A stretch of 64,000 nucleotides of DNA from Atherix ibis. Its lineage: Eukaryota > Arthropoda > Insecta > Diptera > Athericidae. Positions 10,541 to 21,365 of the stretch are shown in pieces; positions within the stretch are counted from its first letter, which is position 1, and every line of letters begins with the position of its first letter. A model generated the notes under the pieces. The model saw only the letters and a program-made list of their open reading frames with translations. It had not been told where the DNA came from and did no database searches. The translations under genes and the position numbers were made by a program. The DNA lies in NCBI GenBank assembly GCA_958298945.1, contig OY282605.1:22608811-22672810 (forward strand), given 5' to 3'.

Positions 10541-12130
10541 AAGAATATTAATTTTTTTAATTTTTTAAATCCTTTAAAATTCCAACAAATTATTTTAACT
10601 AACAACTTTTCTAATTTCTTTGTACAATAATAGTAAAAATCGGTATTTATTCACCCTGTTAGGTAAAGATTTTGGCACGGGTTGCATGTCATCTACAAAT
10701 CATTACATCCAATTATCGTATGGCCCCCTTTCATTAGCACATTTTATTTTATTATTCAAATTTTTTAAATTTTTCTTATTTTGACAAAAAGTCTGTCATT
10801 TCAATAAATGTTAATTTTTTTTTTCTCACTTACTAAACGTGCGAACGATGTCCGCAAAATATAAAAGCATTTTTTCAATATTTTTAATTAATACTATTTA
10901 CCTTTCACACTACGATTAATATGTACGAAAATATTTTATTTTCTTTTTTGCTTACATTTATTAAATATTGTAAAAGAAAATAAAATTAGCAAAAAAAAAA
11001 GTTTAACGAAAAAATGTTTATTATTAAATAATAGCGATGAAAAATTCTAATAATAATGTTTACCTGCGGCCGCTAATTCAAATCCCAGAGCCATGTCCCA
11101 AATCTCATGCAAATCAACTTGATTTGAAAATATCTACCCTTGGATTAGAATATTGTTGATTTTTGTTCTTTTCATTAAACATTTATAAAAATAATTTTCA
11201 CCTGTTGCACGATTTTTCTATTTGATAAAAAAAACACAACATATCAAAGATATTACGCATATGTGTATATGTGTGATAATTAATCGAAAGCATACAAATT
11301 TTTAGTATTTTAATGAAAATCAATTGAAAATTATTGAAAAAGCATTAATTAACTATAAAATTAAATTTACAAATGTTAAACAAAATGTAATAAATAAATT
11401 TAGTATTAAAGAAATTCATAAAATCAGATGGTGACTTTTAGCAGCAAGTATAATATAGACTATAGATTAAATATGAATTTATGTAAAAAAGTTATTATTT
11501 AATATTAAAAAGATTTATTAAAAAATAAACGGACACATTTATATTTCTCTATTTCAAATAGTTTTACAAGGTGTGGCAAAGTTATGAGACATGACATCAC
11601 TAAAGTATAGATTATACGGTAGTCCTTTATTGAAGTGGAGTACACATTTGCAATATTTGTCGGAATAGGGTAAGTGAAGTTGTGCTTTTGTAGTGCATTA
11701 CAAAAAAGAAATGAAGCAAATACTCACATCATATTTTGTATTAAGCTTGCTGAGACCCTAAATTTGAATTACGAAAAGTTACAACATTTTTGAAGGGTCC
11801 GAAATGAAGTGGATGACTATTCACGCTAAAGGGAGGTTAGGAACATAATCAATATTAATGGAAATGTGGAACAGTGACTTGGTTTTTAAAAACGATTTAT
11901 TTTTATAAAGAAGGTCCTGAAACGCTCAGAAAAAAATTTTCTTCGCAACAGATCAGACATCGTAGACACTTTGATGCTCCACGATGATTAAGCCCCAGTT
12001 TCTGGCGGAAAGTAATAATAATAATATGTGTAGTAATATAAGGAGGGTAGCAAGATGCACATAGTGTTAAAACCACTTCGACCAATAAGATCTTTTGTGG
12101 TGAATAACCCTAACTCATATAATAGTAATA
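10541..12130. other. AT-rich non-coding stretch
   Basis: No supported gene. The segment from 10642 (GTATTTATTCACCCTGTTA) resembles 25547-25587. A block at 11665-11705 (TAAGTGAAGTTGTG) is repeated at 14515-14560, just outside the mariner at 13372-14514. The block 11740-12100 may be a very old Tc1-like relic, but I could not establish a reading frame. A natural NotI site lies at 11066. Confidence 0.5.
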
Positions 12131-13370
12131 TTGAGGCTTTTAGGGGAAGTTTATGTGCTGAAGTTTCTGGCAGTTAATTGGATTGCAACCGCATTGTAGA
12201 TAATCCGACGTTTAATCCTCTTCGGAGCAAAAATTTAAACTGATTCATACTCGTGAAATTACCTCAGTAGGCGCTTCTAGAACCGTGAGGGTATCCCAAA
12301 CTGTTAGGCTTTTTGATTTAGAATCGTGAGGATATCCCAAAGTAATAATAAGGCTTTTAGCTAACATTAAAGTAGGCCTTGAGTTTAAGGACCTCTGCCG
12401 CTCTTTTCATAGAAAAGGCGATACATTTTTTAGAGTAATTCATGCGCGGGGAATGTTTTCAGGATGAGTTTTTAACACCGCGTTTCCCGAACTTTATAAT
12501 GGACCCCAGGTGGGTTCTGGGACTGTATAATGGCCACAGAAGGGTTTTGATTCAATGAACGGATGTAATTAGTGGATTTAGAACCGTGGGGATATCCCAA
12601 ACTGTTAGGTTTTTTGATTCAGAACCGTGAGGATATCCCAAAGTCAATATCCATATCGGTTGGTAACCGAGAAATCTCGTAGGAATCAGGGAGTTCCAAA
12701 CCAAGATGTCTAAATCTCTGGCAGACAATATAATTGCAATCGCAGAGTAGGTGCTCCGACGTTTCAGCCTCTTCGGAGCAAAGACGGCAGATTGTTGTGT
12801 CAGATTTGCCTATCTTATTAAAATAATATCTTAATAGACAATAGCCAGTCAGTAGGCCAGTGAGTAGCCTTAGGTCTAGTTTGAGTTTAGGGACTTCTTA
12901 AGGGGATGCATTTTTTAGAGTGATTCATACCCGGGGAATTTTTTCAGTGTGAGTTTTTAATCCCGCGTTCCCAGGACTCTATAATGGACTCCGGCTAACT
13001 TTTTGGATAGCAACAGAAGGGTTCTGGTCCAATCAACGGAGTATTTGCTCACCTATTAACAAGTTTGTCTGCTAGTTCGTTACCCTCATTACCCTCACGC
13101 CCTGGCACCCACAACAAAGTTACTTTTTTGTATTTAGCAAATTAATTAAGAACCGTGAGAATATCCCAAACTAAATAGGAGTGGACATCAAATGACACAA
13201 GAGCTTTCAATGCAGCTTGGCTGTCTGAGATGATGTAGATCTTTTCGTTACGTAGATTCCTTCTGATACCCTCTCTATCCTAAAGCGTTATAGCATGTGT
13301 TTCGGGAATTCTGGAGAAAAAATAAATTCTTATATTGTAGTTCGCCGGCTGCTAGAACGTAGAGCCTGAC
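12131..13370 (-). mobile_element. I-like retrotransposon 3' region with RNase H, degraded
   Basis: The minus strand carries RNase H text: KIYIISDSQAALKALVSF near 13200-13250 and WVPG-like text followed by GNELADKLVNR near 13060-13110. Downstream is the typical tail LTGLLTGYCLLRYYFNKIGK and a knuckle-like CRLCSEEAETSEHLLCDCN (12740-12860). The 3' part is present in duplicated blocks (12240-12400 and 12570-12660), each containing GATATCCCAAA. There are many stops. The mariner at 13372 interrupts the 5' side. RNase H places it with I/LOA/R1-type elements rather than Jockey; the clade is otherwise unresolved. Confidence 0.8.
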
Positions 13371-13371
13371 A

Positions 13372-14514
13372 CGAGGGTTGTATGATTAATACCTAATCCT
13401 CAGCAATAGACGGTGCTGCTATTATTGAAACAACTCTTTTTTTTGTAAATATAACCTTTCGCAAGAATCCTGTCAAGCCGCTGCGTCATTTTAATTTGTG
13501 GGTGACAATCATTTAAAGTAAACAAATAGTGTGATTTTCTAATAATGGAAAAAATTTACCATCGAGCAGTGATAAAATATTTGTTTCTGTTAAAAGAAAT
13601 CGAATGGTGAGATAAAAGGGTAACTGAGAGAAGTTTATAGGGACTCCGCCTCTTTGTTATTAACCATAAAATATTGGACAGCTGACTATAAACGTGGCTG
13701 TACAAGCCTCTATATGAAAATCGTCCAAATCGTACCAAATGAGGTCACCACATCAGAAATGATTGAAAAAATCTACGATATTGTTTTAAAAGGCTCTCGA
13801 GTGAAAGTGTGTCAGATAGATAAAATCGTACAAGATATTTTGGGTTGTTATGTCTGATAACACCTGAAGAAGAACGTGTTTGAGTAACGACTTTAATAGT
13901 GTGTTTGGATATTTATTAGCGTAACTGAATTTTCGGTTGATAAACCGTGGATTCACCATTCCATACCAGAAACCAAAGTTTAGTTAAAGAAATGAACTTC
14001 TACTAGCGAACGTTAGTTCTACTCAAATAAGACAAAAACGTTTCTATCGCCAGGAAAGGTTACTGCTACTGTCTTTTGAGATGCAAATGGTATAATCTTC
14101 AACGACTATTTGGAAAAACGAAAAACCATATAAGGATAATGTTATACAGAATTATTTAATTCTCATTCCTCAAGATAATGCGCATACTTGCCATGATAAA
14201 ATTTTATCAGTTGGGAAACGAATTTCTTCTGTATCTACCATATTTACCAGATTCATGCCCCAGCGGTTATTTTCTATTTCCAAATAAGAAACAATCGCTC
14301 GACGGAAAAAAAAACTACCTCAAATGGTAAACAAATGCCTTTTTTGAAGGGTTAGAGAGATTGTATTTTTTTATAGATGGGATACAAAAAGAAAGAAAAA
14401 TATTGCACTAAGTATATTGAGCTAAAGGAAAATTAATTTCTCAAATAAAACTTCTTTTACACATAAAATGTTTTTCTTTCTTTTCAAGGTCAGGTAATAA
14501 TCATACAACCCTTG
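13372..14514 (+). mobile_element. Mariner with CGAGGGTTGTATGATT ends, transposase dead
   Basis: The left TIR begins CGAGGGTTGTATGATTAATA and the right end is its reverse complement, ...CATACAACCCTTG, with TA at 14515-14516. Inside, ATGGAAAAAATTTACCATCG at 13544 gives MEKIYHRAVIKYLF. Later come KFWAADYKRG-like text, a stretch like SEMIEKIYDIVLKGSRVKV (13755-13810) and the FWDANGIIF region near 14080. Broken DNAHTCHDKI text and PDSCPSGYF mark the second and third catalytic segments. Frameshifts and stops are frequent. It is inserted in the I-like RNase H gene, and the same junction recurs in inverted orientation at 49614. Confidence 0.85.
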
Positions 14515-14659
14515 TAAGTGAAGTTGTGTTTTTATAGTGCGTTACGAAAAATGGAACAGCGAAATCGGAAGCAACGATGGGGATGAAATTTTTTTTGTTA
14601 CGATTGGTAAATTTTCAAGTTTGACTTAAGGTTTTAAAATTGGGAGCATTCTTCACTTG

Positions 14660-15345
14660 AATGCTCAGTTTCTAAAAGAGTGGCTGTCACCTCATTCGTG
14701 GAGTTTCTATCACAAGAGAGTGGCTGTCACCTCCTCGTGGAGTGTGGTTTGTATAAGAATCTTACAGATCTGGATGCATGTGGAATTAGTGTAAATAAGA
14801 ATGGAGCGGATTTGAGTAGTGCATTGAGTATGCGTGAGTGTTACAAATGTTTGAATAGGTGGCAGTTTTTGAAAGAAGGAAACGTTTGGTGAATGAGCAG
14901 TGAATATGTGTGTGAGTAACACGCAAGGTGGCTACACCCGCATAACTGAGCTGGCTCAGCGGTGCCTAAGAATTTACAAGGTTCATTACCGTAGCTCAAT
15001 GAGAGAAGTACAAACCGAAATATTCTTAAACCAAAAATTGATACTACAGGAATCAGATGACTCATGGAATTAAAAAAAAACTGTGCCCGACAAAGGTGAA
15101 GCGCCTTAGACTGCAACGTGGTTGTTGTGGGTAATACCCACATAGCGGGTACGCTCGCCAGACCGCTGGTGAAAGATGCCGGTTATTACCTCCGGTACTG
15201 TCACTGCTAATGATAGCAGAGGTTTAGATAGGTCTCGCCACAAACAGTTCGTGTAATCAGCTTGTAACTGGTTGCTTACTGTTAATCGCTAATTCGGTTT
15301 AACGGTGCGTTCATTGAGCATATCTCATTATGTCTAACGATAGGT
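14660..15345 (+). mobile_element. R1-like retrotransposon 3' end with ORF2 C-terminus
   Basis: The open segment 14680-14892 reads HLLVECGLYKNLTDLDACG and then RECYKCLNRW before a stop. This is the C-terminal end of an R1-type ORF2 after the zinc knuckle. The 3' UTR follows, collinear with 8310-8870: GGTGGCTACA, GCTCAGCGGTGCCTA, GGTTTAGATAG and GTAACTGGTTG. A stretch around GAGTGGCTGTCACCTC is duplicated at 14680 and 14719. The 3' end lies about 65 bp from a second copy in opposite orientation. Confidence 0.78.
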
Positions 15346-15409
15346 GTGCCACATAAAAAACATTTGTTCTCTATATATTTAATGGTGCTATTCCGTATCT
15401 ATCTATATA

Positions 15410-15880
15410 GACAACATAACACCAGTCGCCCACGACTATTGGGATTGAGATACGCTCAATCAGCGCATTCCATAACTGAATATTATCAGTCTGTAATCAG
15501 TTACAAGCTGATCACCTTAACTGCTGGCGATGAGCCCTACCTTAAACCTCTGCTGTCATCAGCAGTGATAGCACCTCCTGCGATCCGAAGATCGTACCCG
15601 CGATATAGGTGACAACCACAGCTTAGGTAAATGCCTAAGCACCTCACCAATAATCGAGCACAGAAATAGTTCATAGTTTTTATAGTAACCAAACATGTAC
15701 CACTCCACTCACATTAGCATATACAAGCAAATACTATAAAGCATTATGCATGAAAGCTATTCAAAGCTTCAACACCATAAACCTAAAGGATCCATTTTAT
15801 ATTGAACTTCATTCTGTGGGGCGTCTCGGTTCCCGTGGTACCTAATTTATTTGTTAGAGTACTTCCTATTTAGATAGGAG
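15410..15880 (-). mobile_element. R1-like retrotransposon 3' UTR, reverse orientation
   Basis: On the minus strand this parallels 8480-8840. Landmarks in plus-strand order are CCCACGACTATTGGGATTGA, GATACGCTCAATCAGCGCA, TAATCAGTTACAAGCTGATC, GATCGTACCCGCGATATAGG, ACAACCACAGC and CCCGTGGTACC. No coding sequence is retained. With the preceding copy it forms a 3'-end-to-3'-end inverted pair. Confidence 0.78.
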
Positions 15881-16690
15881 TAATAATCTCTAAAAAAATA
15901 TATCTATAACACAAAAATGTTCATATCCACATACTTCTGATAAGACAGTCAGTTATAAGAAAAAAGTACTTTTCAGTTAACATATCAGAATTAATGTCTC
16001 TCAAGATTATCAAAGAATTTGGTTGTTTTGAAAAAAAAAAATAAAAATATTTATTATGTCAACATAATACATTCGAAATTCTTATAGATAATATGAAAAA
16101 AAAAAATTTATCTGAGGCCGATAAAAAAAACAAATTCGATTGGATCGGATTTTATTGACTTAATCAAACCTATTTTTCTGTATTTGTTCTCGTAATCTGG
16201 AAAGACATTAAATCTATGTGTAAGATTGCATTTTTTATTTTTTTTATTAGCTTATTTCATAATTTTTTGATAAGATCTTATTACATCATTTTGAAGTAAG
16301 TACAAACAGATGAGTGTTGAAATATTTATTTACTTTTACTTTATCAAATAAATGTAAATATATTCTTATGTGTATTCCGTACACTTTAAATTAAATAAAT
16401 AAATATTTGAAAATGAGAAGTAGTGCATTTATTCAATAGTAAAGGGAATATTTTCAATATGTTTACACGAAGTGTGGTAAAAAAGCTAATGAAGTGATTT
16501 GGCAACTCTCGTCCATATAAAGTAAATGAGAGAAAAAGTATACTTGCTACTTTTACCCTCTGCTATAAACCATCACAACTACTCCTGAACGGCAGTATAG
16601 TACGCGAAAAAAAATAGAGTTCACTATTTAGGAATTAACATTGCCAAACGATTAATCAAGAATCTAACCACACGGCTAAAAATACTGGAC
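15881..16690. other. AT-rich non-coding stretch
   Basis: No gene recognised. The sequence has poly-A and poly-T tracts and a few short direct repeats only. Confidence 0.6.
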
Positions 16691-17110
16691 TTTTAAAATT
16701 TTTTGAATAAAACACACATTTTGTATGAAAATTCCATCATACTCAATTGACTATGTTTACTGACATCGATCCTTTTTCACAAATTTAGTATTAATAAATC
16801 GATTGTTTCTTGGGCAGTGTGGCACGTAGCGCCATCCTTTCGAAACCATAAATCGATGAAATTCATGTTATCAAAAATAGGCCAATAAAAAATTGGAAAT
16901 GCATGCCATCAAAAATATGCCATAAAAACATAAGACTTATTTTCGAAAAATGTGGTCCAATGATGCCTCTGTCACATACATCGCACTATACAAAGAAACG
17001 TGATTAATGTATTAATTATTCAATAACTGCTATTGGCTTTTCAGTGGCCCAAATAAGATAATTTTGCTTGTTAACATAGCCGTTAAGGTGAAAAGGAGCT
17101 TCGAAAAAAA
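16690..17110 (-). pseudogene. DD41D (rosa-like) mariner transposase relic
   Basis: The minus strand reads EAPFHLNGYVNKQNYLIWAT (17040-17105), then RGIIGPHFSK, and MNFIDLWFRKDGATCHTAQE followed by TIDLL near 16795-16870. These are the first-Asp, middle and second-Asp segments of the DD41D lineage. Stops interrupt it, the WPPRSCD segment is missing and no TIRs are seen. Confidence 0.75.
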
Positions 17111-17384
17111 CCCATCTTTTACACATTGACCATTTTTATAACGCATTTGAATTATTTTCATAAAATTTTCGTTAAAAATTTAAGACATAACGAATAGTAA
17201 ACATTCTGCTGTGAAAATATCAAAAAACTGAATGACAGAACTATCAACATAGCCAATTTAAATGTTCTAATTGGCAGACAGACTCGTTACAAGCAATTAT
17301 AACTACGAGTATAAGTAGACTGAAATCTATCAAGAAATAGGAAACTTTTAATTTAGAACACAAAAACTACTTCAAACGCATATG

Positions 17385-17640
17385 GATACAGAGCGATCTC
17401 CACCAACGAGTTTTTGTCGGAAAGATGGGATTCCTATAATTCCCGAGTATCCCTATTCTTCTGATCTGACACTTATAAGCTTCCCAAGATAAAAAAAAAA
17501 ACACTTCAAAGGTGTATCGATAACGTCCAAAGAAGTTTAACCGAGTTAAGGGCTTCCAGCACTACTACGAAGAGTGGAAGGAAACAGCGCCTTCACCCAT
17601 GTTAAGAAAACCAAGAGAGGAATAATGTTGATAAATAAAA
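17385..17640 (+). pseudogene. Mariner transposase C-terminal relic
   Basis: The plus strand gives EYPYSSDLTLISFPR (17440-17490), matching YSPDLAP.DF.LFPKLKK. It is followed by RCIDNVQRSLTEL and, in a shifted frame, FQHYYEEWKET (17545-17580), the usual FQ.C.E.WK.RW segment. Only the last third of the protein is represented. The same C-terminal text recurs at 35745-35870 and 62770-62820. Confidence 0.6.
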
Positions 17641-17739
17641 AGGAAAGAAAATTAATCAATATTTCCAATTAATATCTTAATAATCCGCTATAAATTAGAT
17701 GAATTCATTAGATGATTTCCGCACTTGGTAGATATTTAC

Positions 17740-18383
17740 CGTATATGAGGCTCTGAAAACCCACAATTCATATTTTCAAAATAACTTTTAGGTGTGAATT
17801 TTGCTCTGAAGATGTCATTGGTCCGTATTTTTTTAAAATGAAAGAAAGACCAGACCGTTACCGACTTTTTTTACCTTCATCAGAAAATTTTATTATGAAA
17901 TATATGTGGTTTCAACAAAACAGCACAATAAATTTAGGCTTTATTGCAGCAACAGTTTCCAAGACTCGTTATTTCGAGATTTTATAATGCCAAGTGACGT
18001 CGACGATCGTGCGATTTGACGCCAGTAGCCTTTGTCCTGTCAGCCTATCCAAAATATTGTGACTACGCAAACAATTCTCAAAAACCATACAGCACAATAA
18101 ATTTTGGCATTATTGCAGCAACAGTTTCCAAGACTCGTAATTTCGAGATTTGACAGTGCCAAGTGACCTCCACGATCGTGCGATTTGACGTAGTTAGACT
18201 TTATCTTGTCAGGCTATGCAAAATATTGTGACTACATAAACAATTCTCATATTTAAGAGCATTTAAAAACCAACGTCGAGTAATGGCTGGAAATGTGCCA
18301 AAAAGACATTCAAAATTACGACAAAAGGATCGAATCCTGCAAGAAGTCTCGTGGCAGCCATTTGAATAATGCTATATTTTATG
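17740..18383 (+). pseudogene. DD41D mariner relic with 169-bp internal duplication
   Basis: It opens with GSENPQF-like text (17747), then a scrambled PYFF region. Two tandem copies of about 169 bp start near 17920 and 18089. Each contains ATTGCAGCAACAGTTTCCAA and ends in ACGATCGTGCGATTTGACG, i.e. PRSCDLT. The tail at 18340-18372 reads ESCKKSRGSHLNNAIF, matching the lineage C-terminus SRG.HLND..F. The fold-back element at 18386 inserted immediately after it. Confidence 0.72.
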
Positions 18384-18385
18384 TA

Positions 18386-18892
18386 CGAGGTCTGTTCAAA
18401 AAGTATCGCGAATTTTGAATTTCCGCGGTTTACGTACACATATATTCGATTTTCAATTTTTTGTGGCGTAATGTTGGTACTCATGTCTCTCACTTATGCC
18501 GACAAGTTCGGCCATTTTGGATGTTCAGTTAATTTTTGACAGCTGCTTTGCTTGCACATGTTTTGGCTCATTGGGATGATTGAGCTTTGGTTTCCACGTC
18601 ATAACCATAAACCCATGATCCGTCACCAGTTATCACCGTCTGGAGCAAATTTGGGTCAACAGCTCTTTAGCAATGTTAATGCAATGCTGTTTTTGGTCGA
18701 AAATGGATAAAAATCGAAGACGAGCCAAAACACGTGCAAGCAAAGCAGCTGTCAAAAATTAACTGAACATTCAAAATGGCAGAACTGATCGGCATAAGTG
18801 AGAGACATGAGTCTAACGCCACAATATACGAAAATTGAATATACGTTACCCGCGGAAATTCAAAATTCGCTATAATTTTTTAACATACCTCG
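18386..18892. mobile_element. Mariner-derived fold-back element
   Basis: The 507-bp element has TA on both sides (18384-18385; 18893-18894). It begins CGAGGTCTGTTCAAAAAGTA. Its left arm (18386-18569) and right arm (18722-18892) are long inverted repeats of about 170-184 bp. Both arms contain the family's 5'-end sequence, including GCAAGCAAAGCAGCTGTCAA, so the left arm is an inverted copy of the 5' end rather than the native 3' end. The 152-bp spacer retains minus-strand transposase text (FDQKQHCINIAKELL, LVTDHGFMV). It encodes no protein and could only move in trans. Confidence 0.88.
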
Positions 18893-19046
18893 TATAATGT
18901 TAAGGTTAAGACAATATCATAAAAACTTATCAAAATCTGAACTTTAAGAGTTAAAACTTTACTTTCCAAACCACAAATTGAATAAGTCTTTACTTACAAT
19001 TTTTCTATTATAACAAGGCCTGAAATTGTGTGTGATGGCATATATA

Positions 19047-20090
19047 CGAGGGTCGTTCAGTAAGTCCTTAGAAAAAGATGGGAAAAAAAATGTTTTTAAA
19101 AAAAAAAATTTTATTTTTCAACATAATCTCCTCTTATCTCTATACACTTTTTCAACCGTTTTTCCAAAATTTTTATCCCGTCCAAAAAATAGGATTTCCG
19201 AAGTTCTGCAAAATACTCATCCGTTTGAGCAATGACGTCCTCGTTGGAAGTGAACCGTCGTCCGCCAAGCCATTTCTTCAGATTGGGGAAAAGAAAATAG
19301 TCACTCGGGGCCAAATCTGGTGAATAAGCGGGATGCTGCAATAATTCCATTCTCAATTCCACAATTTTGGCCATGGAAACAGCGCAGGTGTGCACACGCG
19401 CATTGTCCTGATGCAAGAGGATTTTTTTCTTCTTCAGATGGGGGCGTTTCTCTCCACAGTGACATATCGACGAAGGAATTCGGCAGAATTGCGATGAAAG
19501 AGTGCCAACATAGCCTCAGAGTCCACTGCACGATTGCGCTTATTCTCCTCTGAGAGCAAACGCGGCACCCATCTTGCCGAAATTTTTTTCACAGACAATT
19601 TTCATGCAAAATTGAAGCGACTGTACCTTGTGATATTCTCGTGGCCTCAACTAATTCGCGCACTTTAATTCGCCGATCGTTCAAAATCAGATCATGGATT
19701 TTGTCGATGATTTCAGGAGTAGACACCTCAACTGGGCGTCCTGAACGATGTTCATCTCTTGTGGATGAACGGCCACGTTTAAATTCATTCACCCAATTGT
19801 AAACCGTCGCAAACACAGGTGCAGATGTGCCATGAACTGCATCCAACTCGGCTTTGATTTCTTTCGGGCTTAAGCCTTTCAAATGGAGATGTTTGATGAC
19901 AGCCGTAAACTCGCTTTTTTTCATTGTTATGTACAAATAAATGTCGTTAACTTTAATCAACGATAGAAATTGACCTGCGCTATGGATCAAGCTGAAATTT
20001 TGACAGCTTTCCTGTCGACAAAAAAAAATCTTTACCGACACTACGATCGCAATTTCTCAGATTTTCTAAGAACTTATTGAACGATCCTCG
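19047..20090 (-). mobile_element. Mariner, internally deleted, sister of the 59817 copy
   Basis: It has 1044 bp between TA dinucleotides at 19045-19046 and 20091-20092. The ends are CGAGGGTCGTTCAGTAAGTC and the reverse complement of CGAGGATCGTTCAATAAGTT. Compared with the 1234-bp copy at 59817 it lacks about 190-230 bp in the middle. It is otherwise very similar at the nucleotide level, so the two copies are recent relatives. Confidence 0.92.
19111..19924 (-). pseudogene. Mariner transposase missing first catalytic Asp
   Basis: On the minus strand the N-terminus starts MKKSEFTAVIKHLHLKG (ATG at about 19924). It runs open through both HTH regions to SQGTVASILHENCL, then shifts frame. At about 19455 the text jumps from RRYVTV straight to KRPHLKKKK, deleting VDETW and everything up to IKEKRPH. 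The C-terminal part is open: HQDNARVHTCAVSMAKI (second Asp), YSPDLAPSDYFLF (third Asp) and GDYVEK. It is inactive, but the DNA-binding half may still be readable. Confidence 0.88.
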
Positions 20091-20092
20091 TA

Positions 20093-21055
20093 GTTATTTT
20101 GCTAAAATCTTCCAACAATTAAAACACTAACTTTAAATTGTGCTTTTTGTAAGATTCATTACTTTTGACCCATATAACTTATTTATTAATTGATCGTTCC
20201 TATTTCATGTTGCCCTTTCGACAAATTTAGCTGCCCAGATTAAGGGCAATGCATACTGTAATCGTTATAATTTGCATACATAATATACTCGTTATTTGAA
20301 AAATTTTATCAATTAGTGATTATAACGAATGAACTCATTTCAATTTGCTTTAAAAATATTCCGTTGATAACATTTTATAGCTAAATTTCTTGAAGTATTG
20401 TATAAAATGGGGGCCAACTAGTTCTCACTCAAGCTATCAGTAAATATGTTTTTTTAAAATATGCTTTTATTATTCTTGTCATTAGAGTTCATATATTATA
20501 TACACAAATAATAATATTTGTTATTTTAAATAAAAATTTGCTCAATAAAAAATTTGCTTTCCTATAATCAAAAACATACTATTCAATTGTTATTGGGATT
20601 ATTAGAAAAATTCAAGCACTCCCTTGTAATGGTCGTTAAAATTATAAAATGCTGATTAATCTTATAATTTTTATTATAAATGCCTCGTATAAGTTTGGAA
20701 TAAATAATTTTTTGCTTTGTTTAAAAAAAAGAAGCTTTTTACTGATAATTAGTATGGCCTAAAGTTGGCGGGTTGTACTTCAAACTATATTATTGACATG
20801 TGGTGAAAATTTATATTTTTTTTAAATAAAGATTCAACAAAATAAGTTTTTTGTAGGAACTGATAACAGAATTGATAAAGGTCACTTGAATTAGTTATCT
20901 GTGAATTCATTTACTTGTAATAAAATTCGTGACTATCAAAATTCATGCGTGTATAAAAAGTTATTAATTTTGTGGTTTGGAACGTTAAGTCCTCAAGCAT
21001 ATATGTTATCTAAGATAAACTTTGTTTAGATTATTTAAAATTTTTATTTTTTAAA
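20093..21055. other. AT-rich non-coding stretch
   Basis: I see no gene and no clear repeat boundary in this interval. Confidence 0.6.
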
Positions 21056-21345
21056 AGCGTGAAAACGTATTTACGTACAAATTTTTATAGCAATAAGGCT
21101 TATTTCTTGTACAGTAAAAAAATTGCCACATATGAAAACCTACAAATGATGGTGGTCATTAGCCCGTATTTCTTTAGAAATGAAGAAGAAGAAACCATTA
21201 ACTTTAATTTAGAGTACTATGACCATAAACTCACAATAAAACAATTGTAATAGGAAGATTTGGTATTGTCAATTGGCCGCCAAGATCGTACGATTTGACG
21301 ACTTTGAACTATTTATTTTGGGACTACGGAAAAGAGCACATTTAT
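21056..21345 (+). pseudogene. DD41D mariner relic
   Basis: An open frame of 63 codons (21059-21250) contains VVISPYFFRNEEEETINFN, matching GIIGPYFFENE of this lineage. It is followed out of frame by NWPPRSYDLTTLNYLFWDYG (21271-21330). The segment with the second catalytic Asp is deleted. The better preserved DD41D element begins about 20 bp downstream. Confidence 0.75.
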
Positions 21346-21365
21346 AAAAACAGTTGTCAAATATA

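Noticed and set aside
11066..11073. NotI site GCGGCCGC suggesting vector sequence
   Set aside because: The flanks are ordinary AT-rich host-like DNA with no linker or vector text.
11740..12100. Possible Tc1-like transposase relic
   Set aside because: Only vague resemblance in disconnected frames; no catalytic motif or TIR could be identified.
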